Positions 1 to 6,054 are shown, counted from the stretch's first letter. The stretch is 8,284 bases of DNA from Clostridia bacterium (GCA_017399665.1 JAFQBR010000036.1:1-8284), one strand, 5' to 3'. Numbers and translations: made by a program. The notes: a model not told the origin generated them from the sequence alone.

Positions 1-574
1 CATTGCTTTTTATATAATCGCAAACCTTTTCGGGAATAAAATCAGTTGGGGTAAGTGATAAAAATAATTGATTTCTAACGTAGGTGCTTGAAATTTTGCC
101 ATCTGTTGAAAAGGTAACTATTTCTTTATTAGTTTTTTCTTTAAAAGTGTTTACTTCCTTTTCAAAATCAAATCCTTTTCTGTAAGCAACTGCCAAGGTA
201 CAATATTCTAAAATTTGCTCTGGATTCTTCCAAGTTAAAAAAGCAGATAAGGAATCAAGCCCTATAAGCATATAAAGTTTTGCTCCCTTATATAGCTCGC
301 TTAAATACTTTACCGTTTCATAAGTATAGCTTACGCCATCTTTTTTTAGTTCGTAATCACTAACGGTGACGTAATCTAGCCCATCAAAAGCAATTTCAAG
401 CATTTCTTTTCGATGAAAATCGCTTACAAAATACCCCTGCTTTTTAAAAGGGGAAATTTTTGCAGGCATTACAATTACCTTATCTAACCCCAAAACTTCC
501 TTAAATTTTTTGCAAATCGCCACGTGGTCGTTGTGAACAGGATCAAACGAGCCACCGAAAAAACCTATTTTCAT
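1..574 (-). CDS. nadD: Nicotinate-nucleotide adenylyltransferase NadD (C-terminus cut by window edge)
   Basis: Joins ATP and nicotinate mononucleotide to give deamido-NAD in cytoplasmic NAD synthesis. My translation of the reverse strand starts MKIGFFGGSFDPVHNDH, the nucleotidyltransferase signature G-G-S/T-F-D-P-x-H-x-x-H. It continues with GLDSL and a Trp downstream (the GxDxxxxLxxW pattern of NadD), and with ISSTYVR near the end, the family's ISSTxIR motif. About 191 residues are visible; NadD is usually 190-215, so only a few C-terminal residues (after ...KVCDYIKSN) are missing. An in-frame ATG two codons upstream (578-580) is possible, but the ATG at 572-574 gives the usual family N-terminus and sits at the predicted transcription start. 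Neither ATG has a ribosome binding site. In many Firmicutes nadD directly follows yhbY; here an opposite-strand gene separates them. CoaD is the main alternative but lacks this ISSTxVR/GxDxL combination. Confidence 0.88.
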   Translation of the reverse strand, partial: MKIGFFGGSFDPVHNDHVAICKKFKEVLGLDKVIVMPAKISPFKKQGYFVSDFHRKEMLEIAFDGLDYVTVSDYELKKDGVSYTYETVKYLSELYKGAKLYMLIGLDSLSAFLTWKNPEQILEYCTLAVAYRKGFDFEKEVNTFKEKTNKEIVTFSTDGKISSTYVRNQLFLSLTPTDFIPEKVCDYIKSN

Positions 575-609
575 ACTCATATTTTATCACATAATTTAAC
601 TTATTTCAA
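574..609 (-). promoter_or_regulatory. Predicted sigma-A promoter giving a leaderless nadD transcript
   Basis: On the minus strand there is a -35 TTGAAA (604-609), a 17-base spacer and a -10 TAAAAT (581-586). The -10 is preceded by TGA, making an extended TGn -10. Counting the hexamer end as -7 places +1 at 574, the A of the ATG that opens NadD. The elements are seen directly; the start point is inferred from standard spacing. Confidence 0.6.
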
Positions 610-647
610 GTTTAATTTAAATATTTTCCGTTAATAATTATATCACT

Positions 648-1445
648 ATGAAAAATCATAAAATTATAATTATTACCGATACTTTGCTTACTATTTTTAT
701 ATGTTTTTTTCTTTGCCTTCTAATGCTTTCTGCCCTTAGGATAAATCCAAGTATAAAAATCGCACTTTGTTTACTGTTTGCGCTTTGCTTTGGGGGGATA
801 GTCTTTATTGCAAAGGTAAGAAAATACAAAAGTTATCTGCTTGAAAAAAAAGATGAAAAAGCACTTAAAAATATGCTTATATCACTTGAAGTAATGCCCG
901 ATAACGAAGCTATAGCCCTACTTTTTGATTTTTTAACAAAAGCCGGCATTGAATGCACCTATCAAGAAAATTATTTAAAAAGTAATCAATGCTACTACCT
1001 TTTTGATTTTAATTACTGCACCCCGCGTGAAAAAATTGCCACCGCATTAAAAAAATATAAAAACGCTAATTTGGTTTACTTTTGTATAACGCTTAGTGAA
1101 GAAGCCATTGGGCTTTGCGCCAACTTTAAAAACAGGCTAAAGATTGTAACGGGCGAACGCTTATTTTCACTTATGAAAAATTACGGGTTTGTATTTGAAG
1201 AAAATAGCCAAGTAAAAACACCCAAGTTTGAAAAGTTAAAAAAAGCTTGCACAAAAATTTTTACTAAAAAAAGAGCTCTGGGATTTGCTTTAATTTCAGC
1301 AACCCTACTGCTCTTTTCTTCATTTGTATTTTACCCACTTTACTATAAAGTTTGGTCTTTAGTTCTTATTGTTTTATCCGTTATATGCTTAGCCTTTGGT
1401 AAAAAGGAAGAGCCCTTAGCAGAAAATCCACTCACTTTTGATTAA
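648..1445 (+). CDS. Four-helix membrane protein with a degenerate Mrr/REase-like middle domain, function unknown
   Basis: I do not recognise this 265-residue protein by name. Hydrophobic segments at about 10-30, 36-56, 210-229 and 233-250 predict two N-terminal and two C-terminal membrane helices around a soluble, Lys-rich region (57-209). Residues about 141-178 (NLVYFCITLSEEAIGLCANF, then LKIVTGERLFSLMKN) resemble the last strand-helix-strand-helix of Mrr-type restriction-endonuclease-like domains, where the pattern is a hydrophobic strand, F/LSxEA, then L-I-D-G-E-x-L. The Asp of that motif is Thr here, and the preceding part (LFDFNYCT, 118-125) has no clear D/QxK catalytic pair, so nuclease activity is doubtful. 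No Shine-Dalgarno sequence precedes the ATG; a weak -10 (AATAAT, 633-638) would put the RNA start only about three bases upstream. The gene lies between yhbY and nadD on the opposite strand. The coding region is well supported; the fold is a guess from pattern. Confidence 0.8.
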   Translation: MKNHKIIIITDTLLTIFICFFLCLLMLSALRINPSIKIALCLLFALCFGGIVFIAKVRKYKSYLLEKKDEKALKNMLISLEVMPDNEAIALLFDFLTKAGIECTYQENYLKSNQCYYLFDFNYCTPREKIATALKKYKNANLVYFCITLSEEAIGLCANFKNRLKIVTGERLFSLMKNYGFVFEENSQVKTPKFEKLKKACTKIFTKKRALGFALISATLLLFSSFVFYPLYYKVWSLVLIVLSVICLAFGKKEEPLAENPLTFD

Positions 1446-1735
1446 TATTCAATGTGTTTAAAGTCTTTTTTACTGCTCTTTCTGTAAATAACAATCTTTT
1501 TACCTGTAACTGCAACAACCTCAGCATTTAAAGCCTCTGCTAGCTCTTGAGCAATATACTTAGGATCATCATCATTATTATTTAAAACACTTACCTTGAT
1601 AAGCTCACGCGCTTCAAGAGCCTCAGATAAAGATTTAATAAGATTTTCACTAATTCCGCCCTTACCAACTTGAGTTATGGGCTGAATAGTTTGCGCTAAA
1701 CTGCGTAAATTACTTCTTTGTTTTGATGTAAACAT
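1442..1735 (-). CDS. yhbY: CRS1-YhbY domain RNA-binding protein YhbY
   Basis: Small RNA-binding protein (97 aa, the normal length) that associates with pre-50S ribosomal particles in bacteria. The whole protein is one CRM/YhbY domain: LTSKQR-type opening (FTSKQRSNLRSLAQ), the conserved VGKGGIS loop at residues 23-29 that matches the GxxG RNA-contact loop, a central I-K-V strand and the closing VVAVTGKKIVIYRKS. A clear ribosome binding site (AGAGGA) lies about seven bases upstream of the ATG. It follows obgE by 85 bases on the same strand and probably shares its transcript, fitting a ribosome-assembly role. Its TAA overlaps the TAA of the converging membrane-protein gene inside one TTAA. Confidence 0.95.
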   Translation of the reverse strand: MFTSKQRSNLRSLAQTIQPITQVGKGGISENLIKSLSEALEARELIKVSVLNNNDDDPKYIAQELAEALNAEVVAVTGKKIVIYRKSSKKDFKHIEY

Positions 1736-1820
1736 TTTAATTTCCTCTTTTTATAATGGATTTATCGCATTTAAAAGTTTATATTTTTAAATAATTACTC
1801 GCTTTAAGTAGCAATAAAGA

Positions 1821-3086
1821 TTAATCAATAAAATCAAATTCAATTTCACCGATTACTACGATTGAGCCTTCCTTTGCTCCTGCATTTCTAAGAGCTTTAA
1901 TAACACCCTTATCACGCAAAGTCTTTTGGAAATATGCAAGTGAATCGGTATCATTTAGCACAACGTTTCTTTCAAGCAAGTCAACTAAAGGACCTGCAAC
2001 AACAAACGCTCCGTCATCATCACGGTAAATTTCGAATGAGTTTTCATTCTTCTTTTCGTAAGCAAATGCTTCGAATTCAATAGGCTTAACAGGGGGAAGT
2101 TCTTTTAACTGCTCGCTAACCTTATCTAAAAGCTCTTTAACACCTTCGCCTGCGATTGCAGAGATAGTTACTATATCATGCTTTTTGCCGAATTTTTTAA
2201 TAAACGCCTTAACGTTTTCTTCTGCACCAAAAATATCCGTTTTGTTTAAAACAACTATTTGTTTAAGCTCTGCTAGCTTTTCGCTGTATCCCTTTAATTC
2301 TTCATTTATCTTAACAAAATCATCTAAGGGATTTCTTCCTTCAACGCCAGAAGCGTCAACTATATGAACAAGCATTCTTGTTCTTTCAATATGACGTAAA
2401 AATTCGTGGCCAAGTCCTGCGCCTTCTGCCGCACCCTCAATAAGACCTGGAATATCTGCAACGATAAAATCCTCTTCATTATGTCTTACAACACCAAGAT
2501 TTGGGGATAACGTTGTGAAATGATAGTTTGCAATCTTTGGTTTTGCGCCAGAAATTTTTGAAAGTAAGGTAGACTTACCAACGTTAGGAAAGCCAACAAG
2601 CCCTACGTCTGCAATAATTTTAAGTTCTAAAACAACTCTTTTAATCTCCGTTTTTTCGCCTTTTTGAGAAAAGTGTGGGGTGTGTCTACGGCTGGTACAA
2701 AACTTTTTATTACCTTTACCGCCCTTACCACCTTCTAAAACGACCTCTCTTTGTCCGTCGTGGAAAATATCACAAATAATACGGTCAGTTTCCTTATCGC
2801 GAATAACCGTACCTAGGGGAACAAAAATTTCAAGATCTTCACCGCACTTACCCGTGCAATTTTTAGGCTCGCCCTTAACGCCATTTTCTGCAAAATATTT
2901 ATGCTTAAACTGAAAATCAAGCAAGCTAGTTTTATGACGGCTACCAACAAAAACGATATTACCACCGTTACCACCATCACCGCCGTCCGGTCCGCCGTTT
3001 GCCACGCCTTTATAACGAATAAATGACGTAGCGCCGTCTCCGCCGTCTCCTGCTTTAATTAAAATACTCTCTTTATCAACGAACAT
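1821..3086 (-). CDS. obgE: Obg family GTPase ObgE/CgtA
   Basis: Essential ribosome-associated GTPase acting in 50S assembly and stress signalling. At 421 residues it is full length with three domains: a glycine-rich Obg fold (about 1-158, with DGGDGGNGGN-type repeats at 34-43), the G domain (about 159-330) and a C-terminal OCT domain (about 338-421) typical of Firmicutes Obg. The GTP motifs are intact: G1 GFPNVGKST 165-173, switch threonines 191-192, G3 DIPG 211-214, G4 NKTD 281-284 and G5 SAIAG 309-313. The ATG at 3084-3086 is preceded by AGGTGA at good spacing. It begins 28 bases after the nth stop, so nth-obgE form one transcription unit with yhbY behind. Confidence 0.98.
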   Translation of the reverse strand: MFVDKESILIKAGDGGDGATSFIRYKGVANGGPDGGDGGNGGNIVFVGSRHKTSLLDFQFKHKYFAENGVKGEPKNCTGKCGEDLEIFVPLGTVIRDKETDRIICDIFHDGQREVVLEGGKGGKGNKKFCTSRRHTPHFSQKGEKTEIKRVVLELKIIADVGLVGFPNVGKSTLLSKISGAKPKIANYHFTTLSPNLGVVRHNEEDFIVADIPGLIEGAAEGAGLGHEFLRHIERTRMLVHIVDASGVEGRNPLDDFVKINEELKGYSEKLAELKQIVVLNKTDIFGAEENVKAFIKKFGKKHDIVTISAIAGEGVKELLDKVSEQLKELPPVKPIEFEAFAYEKKNENSFEIYRDDDGAFVVAGPLVDLLERNVVLNDTDSLAYFQKTLRDKGVIKALRNAGAKEGSIVVIGEIEFDFID

Positions 3087-3114
3087 AATTCACCTAAATA
3101 TGCCTTTAATCGAC

Positions 3115-3753
3115 CTATAGCCCTTTGTTTTTATTATAATAATCGCAATACTGCTTAATTTCACACGTACCGCAAGAGGGGTTTCTTGCGCTACAAACTT
3201 CTCTGCCATAAAAGATAATATAGTGATGACAATCACTCCATTTTTCTTTAGGTAAAAGCTTTTTTAGCTGCTCCTCAGTTTTTTCTGGCGTAGTGGCGCA
3301 AGCCATACCAATTCTGTTAGAAACTCTGAAAACGTGAGTATCAACGGCTATTGCAGGAATACCGAAAGCAACCGAGCTAACTACGTTAGCCGTCTTTCTG
3401 CCAACACCTGAAAGGGCTAGCAACTTATCGTATTCGCTTGGTACTTCACCGTTATATTTTTGCAAAATATCGTTTGAAGCTTGCAAGATGTGTTTAGCCT
3501 TATTATGGTAAAACCCACAAGAATAAATGTATTTTTCAAGCTCTTCTTGTGATAAGGTAATCATTTTTTCAGGTGTTGGATAATTTTCAAAAAGCACCTT
3601 AGTTACTTTGTTTACCCTTTCATCCGTGCATTGTGCAGATAAAATTACTGCCACCAAAAGCTGATAATTACTGCCGTATTCTAATGCTGGGCGTGGATTT
3701 TTATACCGTTTTTCAAAATACTCTATTATTTTTTCGCAATATTCTTTATTCAT
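3115..3753 (-). CDS. nth: Endonuclease III (DNA glycosylase/AP lyase)
   Basis: Base-excision repair enzyme that removes oxidised pyrimidines and cuts the abasic site. The protein has 212 residues, the usual size. It shows the helix-hairpin-helix LSGVGRKTANVV (114-125) with the catalytic Lys120, the catalytic Asp138 in AVDTHVFRVSNR, and a C-terminal 4Fe-4S cluster motif C187-X6-C194-X2-C197-X5-C203 with canonical spacing. The early LLVAVILSAQCTD (32-44) is also typical. A modest ribosome binding site (GCGGAAA) precedes the ATG, and the predicted leader is only about 13 bases. It is the first gene of the nth-obgE-yhbY run. Confidence 0.97.
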   Translation of the reverse strand: MNKEYCEKIIEYFEKRYKNPRPALEYGSNYQLLVAVILSAQCTDERVNKVTKVLFENYPTPEKMITLSQEELEKYIYSCGFYHNKAKHILQASNDILQKYNGEVPSEYDKLLALSGVGRKTANVVSSVAFGIPAIAVDTHVFRVSNRIGMACATTPEKTEEQLKKLLPKEKWSDCHHYIIFYGREVCSARNPSCGTCEIKQYCDYYNKNKGL

Positions 3754-3772
3754 AAGTTTTTCCGCGAGTTAT

Positions 3773-3801
3773 ATTTTAACATAAAAGTGTTTTTTTTACA
3801 A
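3773..3801 (-). promoter_or_regulatory. Predicted sigma-A promoter of nth-obgE-yhbY
   Basis: Reading the minus strand, -35 TTGTAA (3796-3801), 17 bases, then -10 TAAAAT (3773-3778) preceded by TGT, an extended -10. The start would be near 3765-3766, giving a leader of about 13 bases that contains the GCGGAAA ribosome binding site of nth. Confidence 0.6.
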
Positions 3802-3821
3802 TCATTTTAATTATATAAATT

Positions 3822-3851
3822 AAAAGTCCCGTTTTTGTTTACGGGACTTTT
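3822..3851 (-). terminator. Intrinsic terminator after the DUF3343 gene
   Basis: An 11-base perfect stem (3822-3832 pairing with 3841-3851, core AGTCCCGT/ACGGGACT) with an 8-base loop. On the minus strand the stem ends in TTTT and runs on into A/T. It starts nine bases after the DUF3343 stop codon, so it ends that transcript just upstream of the nth promoter. The other strand has a TTTTTG tail too, so it could work both ways. Confidence 0.8.
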
Positions 3852-3860
3852 TGTTAAAAT

Positions 3861-4115
3861 TTAATATTTTTTAATTAAAGTAGTTTTTGCACCTATTCGT
3901 TTAAGAGTAAATATTCCGTTAAAGGTGGGAAAATACCCTCGCTTTACAAGTGAATAGGCTCTACCTGCGTCAAGCAAAGAAATATTTACGGAAAGACCGC
4001 AACCAATTTTTATTTCTTTTGGAATAGGGGTAAGCGTTGCCCTTATTCCAAGTTCTTTACATTCGTTTAAAAACTCAAAAACCTCTGTTTTGGTTTTGAA
4101 AGTAACAACCGTCAT
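3861..4115 (-). CDS. DUF3343 protein, putative Se/S carrier
   Basis: An 84-residue protein of the DUF3343 family, now described in Pfam as putative Se/S carrier proteins. The hallmark is the segment TPIPKEIKIGCGLSV (29-43) with the conserved Cys39-Gly40, likely the residue that carries sulfur or selenium; the family pattern is P-x-P-x-x-I-x-x-x-C-G. A second Cys (19) is not part of that motif. The frame stays open to 4229, but the start at 4113-4115 is chosen because AAAGGAG lies at ideal spacing before it and the extra N-terminal residues do not resemble the family. It diverges from a cysteine desulfurase gene 77 bases away, a sensible sulfur/selenium donor. The family match is confident; the biochemical role is inferred from family and neighbour. 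Confidence 0.87.
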   Translation of the reverse strand: MTVVTFKTKTEVFEFLNECKELGIRATLTPIPKEIKIGCGLSVNISLLDAGRAYSLVKRGYFPTFNGIFTLKRIGAKTTLIKKY

Positions 4116-4153
4116 ACCTTCTCCTTTTGTCTTTAGCGTCATAAAATGCGCCC

Positions 4154-4162
4154 TGTTATAAT
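4154..4162 (+). promoter_or_regulatory. Extended -10 promoter of the cysteine desulfurase gene
   Basis: TGTTATAAT is a perfect extended -10 (TGn plus TATAAT at 4157-4162). No good -35 is seen at 16-18 bases, which extended -10 promoters tolerate. The transcript would start near 4169 and carry a leader of about 24 bases. Confidence 0.55.
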
Positions 4163-4189
4163 ATATTAAATAAAGGTGTTTTATGTGAA
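4160..4189 (-). promoter_or_regulatory. Predicted promoter of the DUF3343 gene
   Basis: On the minus strand -35 TTCACA (4184-4189), 18 bases, -10 TATATT (4160-4165), each five of six matches to consensus. The start near 4153 would give a leader of about 38 bases. Its -10 overlaps that of the opposing desulfurase promoter. Confidence 0.45.
4172..4188 (+). promoter_or_regulatory. Start-stop (ATG-TGA) element with its own ribosome binding site
   Basis: AAAGGTG (4172-4178) is followed four bases later by ATG at 4183-4185 and immediately by TGA at 4186-4188. Four bases further on is the desulfurase ATG (4193). The ribosome binding site is well placed for the start-stop codon pair but 14 bases from the true start, so initiation there may depend on re-initiation. 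The layout is seen directly; the role is inference. Confidence 0.35.
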
Positions 4190-4192
4190 AAT

Positions 4193-5329
4193 ATGATATA
4201 TTTCGACAATGCGGCAACGGGCGGAACAAAACCCGAAAGAGTTATAGAATGTGCGATAAACGCTATGAAGTATTTAAACGTTAACGCAGGGCGAAGCGCA
4301 CATAGACTTGCTGTTCACGCAGAGGAGCTTATTTATAAAACAAGAAAAGCCGTTTGCTCTTTTTTTAACAGCGATTGTTGCGAGCAAGTGATATTTACAA
4401 AAAACTGCACTGAAGCATTAAATTTTGCAATTTTAGGGCTTGCCAAAAAAGGTGGGCACGTTATTACCTCTACTTTTGAACATAATAGCGTTTTGCGCCC
4501 ACTTTACCATTTAGAGAAAACGGGAATTATTAGCCTTACCGTTATAAAACCTAATAAAGGAAACATCATTTTAAAAGAGGACGTTGAAAAAGCGCTTACG
4601 GATAAAACCTATATGGTATGCTTAACCTGCGCTTCTAACGTAACGGGCGAAATTAACGATTACGAAGCTATAGGCGGACTTTTAAAGAAAAAAGGCGTGC
4701 TTTTTTTAGTTGACGCAGCTCAAGGCGCAGGACATCTAATTTTAGATATGCAAAAGCAAAATATAGACGTACTTTGCTTTTCTGCCCATAAAGGAATTGA
4801 CGGCATACAGGGAATTGGATGTTTGATTTTTAAAAAAGGAATCAAAATAAATCCTATTACTTTTGGCGGTAGCGGTAGCGAAAGCTTTGCTACCCTTCCA
4901 AGCGGTTACCCAGAACTCTTAGAATGCGGAACTTGCAATTTACCGGCAATTTGTTCGCTTTATGAAAGCATACTTTATACGAAAGAAAACTTGATTGAAA
5001 AACAGCATTATTTAATTGAGCTTACAGCAAAATTAATTAGCGACTTAAAAAAAATAAATGGGGTTAGGCTGTATTCAACCCAAAACCCCATAGGTATTGT
5101 AAGCTTTGCTTACAAGCATTATTTCTCGCAAGAAATAGCAGGTATTTTATCTGAAAAATTTGATATTGCCGTTCGCGGTGGGTTTCACTGTGCGCCCCTT
5201 GCCCACGACTTTTTAGACACAAAAACAAACGGACTTATTCGAGTGTCTTTTTCACAATTTAATACCGTAAGTGAAATTAGAGAATTTATTTTCGCATTGA
5301 AAAGCGTTGACAAATACCTGTATTTTTAA
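4193..5329 (+). CDS. Cysteine desulfurase, class V aminotransferase fold (EF2568-like)
   Basis: PLP enzyme expected to take sulfur (or selenium) from cysteine/selenocysteine as an enzyme-bound persulfide. The full length of 378 residues begins MIYFDNAATG as in NifS/SufS/Csd proteins. Visible active-site parts are His97 in STFEHNSV, Asp174 and Gln177 in VDAAQGAGH, the PLP lysine Lys200 in SAHKGIDG, and the catalytic Cys333 in RGGFHCAPLAHD. The HCAPLAH loop and the ending IRVSFSQFN match the EF2568 family (TIGR01977), which is linked with selenium metabolism, better than IscS or SufS. It diverges from the DUF3343 gene. No scaffold or suf genes are nearby, so housekeeping Fe-S assembly is less likely. 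The stop is eight bases from the stop of the next, converging gene. The desulfurase fold is certain; its acceptor is not. Confidence 0.93.
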   Translation: MIYFDNAATGGTKPERVIECAINAMKYLNVNAGRSAHRLAVHAEELIYKTRKAVCSFFNSDCCEQVIFTKNCTEALNFAILGLAKKGGHVITSTFEHNSVLRPLYHLEKTGIISLTVIKPNKGNIILKEDVEKALTDKTYMVCLTCASNVTGEINDYEAIGGLLKKKGVLFLVDAAQGAGHLILDMQKQNIDVLCFSAHKGIDGIQGIGCLIFKKGIKINPITFGGSGSESFATLPSGYPELLECGTCNLPAICSLYESILYTKENLIEKQHYLIELTAKLISDLKKINGVRLYSTQNPIGIVSFAYKHYFSQEIAGILSEKFDIAVRGGFHCAPLAHDFLDTKTNGLIRVSFSQFNTVSEIREFIFALKSVDKYLYF

Positions 5330-5337
5330 GCTAGGCA

Positions 5338-5628
5338 TTATTTTTTAATTTGGGCAATCACTCGTTCAAGCTGTTTGCGCTGATTTTGATTGAGCATAGG
5401 CGAAATAGTAGCAACAAAGTTTTCTATTTCATTATTAGACAACGTTCCGTTTGCTTTTGCCTTTTTTGCTTCGCTCATAATAGCGGTAAGCAACTGACTT
5501 TCACTTGCCCCTTCGTACTTAGATGCTACCCTATTTAAAAGCTCAAAGGCGGTTTGATTATCTTGAATTTGCTCGCTTTGACCATTTTTTGTTTGATTAT
5601 TTTTTGCATAATCACTAAATTTTTTCAT
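5338..5628 (-). CDS. Small hypothetical protein, helical with Asn/Gln-rich N-terminus
   Basis: Unrecognised 96-residue protein. There is no signal peptide or membrane segment and no cysteine. Residues about 9-26 are rich in Asn, Gln and Lys and look disordered. The rest (27-96) looks all-helical in two parts, FELLNRVASKYEGASESQLL through AKKAKANGTLSN, then a C-terminal helix pair FVATISPMLNQNQRKQLERV ending in KK. The ATG has GGGG five bases upstream as ribosome binding site. It diverges from another small gene (5704-6054) across 75 bases, suggesting a functional pair, and converges with the desulfurase gene with only eight bases between stops and no terminator hairpin. Confidence 0.75.
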   Translation of the reverse strand: MKKFSDYAKNNQTKNGQSEQIQDNQTAFELLNRVASKYEGASESQLLTAIMSEAKKAKANGTLSNNEIENFVATISPMLNQNQRKQLERVIAQIKK

Positions 5629-5703
5629 ATTTACCCCACTTGAAAACTGTATAATATATTTATGCAGAACATAAAATATAATGTTACCAGGGAGTTTTGT
5701 TTT
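5629..5703. promoter_or_regulatory. Divergent promoter region of the two small genes
   Basis: This 75-base AT-rich gap holds two perfect TATAAT hexamers on the plus strand (5650-5655 and 5677-5682) and a TATTAT on the minus strand near the first one. No convincing -35 is seen for any. The second plus hexamer would start RNA near 5689, giving a 15-base leader that begins with AGGGAG, the ribosome binding site of the plus gene. The first would start RNA at 5662, exactly at an upstream in-frame ATG. Confidence 0.4.
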
Positions 5704-6054
5704 ATGAATTATCTACCTGTAATTTTAGCAGGCTGTTTACTTTTATTTCAAAAAAAAGAAAATTATAAAGAAATTTTAAGCAAAATTTCTATTGAAGACG
5801 CCTTTAATATTATGCAGTCTCTTGGGCTAAACGGCGAGTTTTTACAAAGTGTAAAAGCTTTTTTGCCAAGCCTACTTTCTAACGAACTAGACCTTTCTTC
5901 TATTATACAAAATATTATGCCTTTAGTTATGAATTTAGCAAATTCAAACCAACAAAACACGCAAGCTAACTTAGATGATTTGACTTTTGTTGCGCAAGTT
6001 GAAGAACTTGCTGGCGAAGAAATAGCTTCTTCCTTGCAAGATTATTTTAGTTAA
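5704..6054 (+). CDS. Small hypothetical protein with hydrophobic N-terminal anchor
   Basis: Unrecognised 116-residue protein. Residues about 4-15 (LPVILAGCLLLF) form a short hydrophobic segment followed by QKKE, perhaps a membrane anchor or a buried helix. The remainder is helical and acidic: SIEDAFNIMQSLGL (29-42), a hydrophobic stretch LQSVKAFLPSLLS, then IIQNIMPLVMNLANS, an Asn/Gln-rich turn and an acidic tail ending in SLQDYFS. The start at 5704 is chosen because AGGGAG lies nine bases upstream; an in-frame ATG at 5662 would add 14 residues and has no ribosome binding site. It diverges from the 96-residue gene and is closed by a strong terminator, so it is monocistronic. Confidence 0.72.
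   Translation: MNYLPVILAGCLLLFQKKENYKEILSKISIEDAFNIMQSLGLNGEFLQSVKAFLPSLLSNELDLSSIIQNIMPLVMNLANSNQQNTQANLDDLTFVAQVEELAGEEIASSLQDYFS

Noticed and set aside
1736..1820. A terminator or riboswitch between obgE and yhbY
   Set aside because: Only a 4-base stem (TACT/AGTA) could be drawn; the gap is plain AT-rich sequence plus the yhbY ribosome binding site.
2185..2913. Plus-strand open frames inside obgE (60 and 77 codons)
   Set aside because: They are antisense to a highly conserved gene, lack ribosome binding sites and give low-complexity peptides.
4116..4229. N-terminal extension of the DUF3343 frame to an ATG at 4229
   Set aside because: The added residues do not resemble the family, would overlap the opposing gene's start, and the ideally spaced AAAGGAG before 4115 marks the true start.
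5704..5736. Lipoprotein signal (LAGC) at the start of the 116-residue protein
   Set aside because: LAGC looks like a lipobox, but there is no positive charge before it and the residues after Cys are strongly hydrophobic, unlike a lipoprotein.
5350..5960. Open frames of 62 and 65 codons antisense to the two small genes
   Set aside because: No ribosome binding sites, Cys/Phe-rich translations typical of noncoding frames, and better-supported genes on the other strand.
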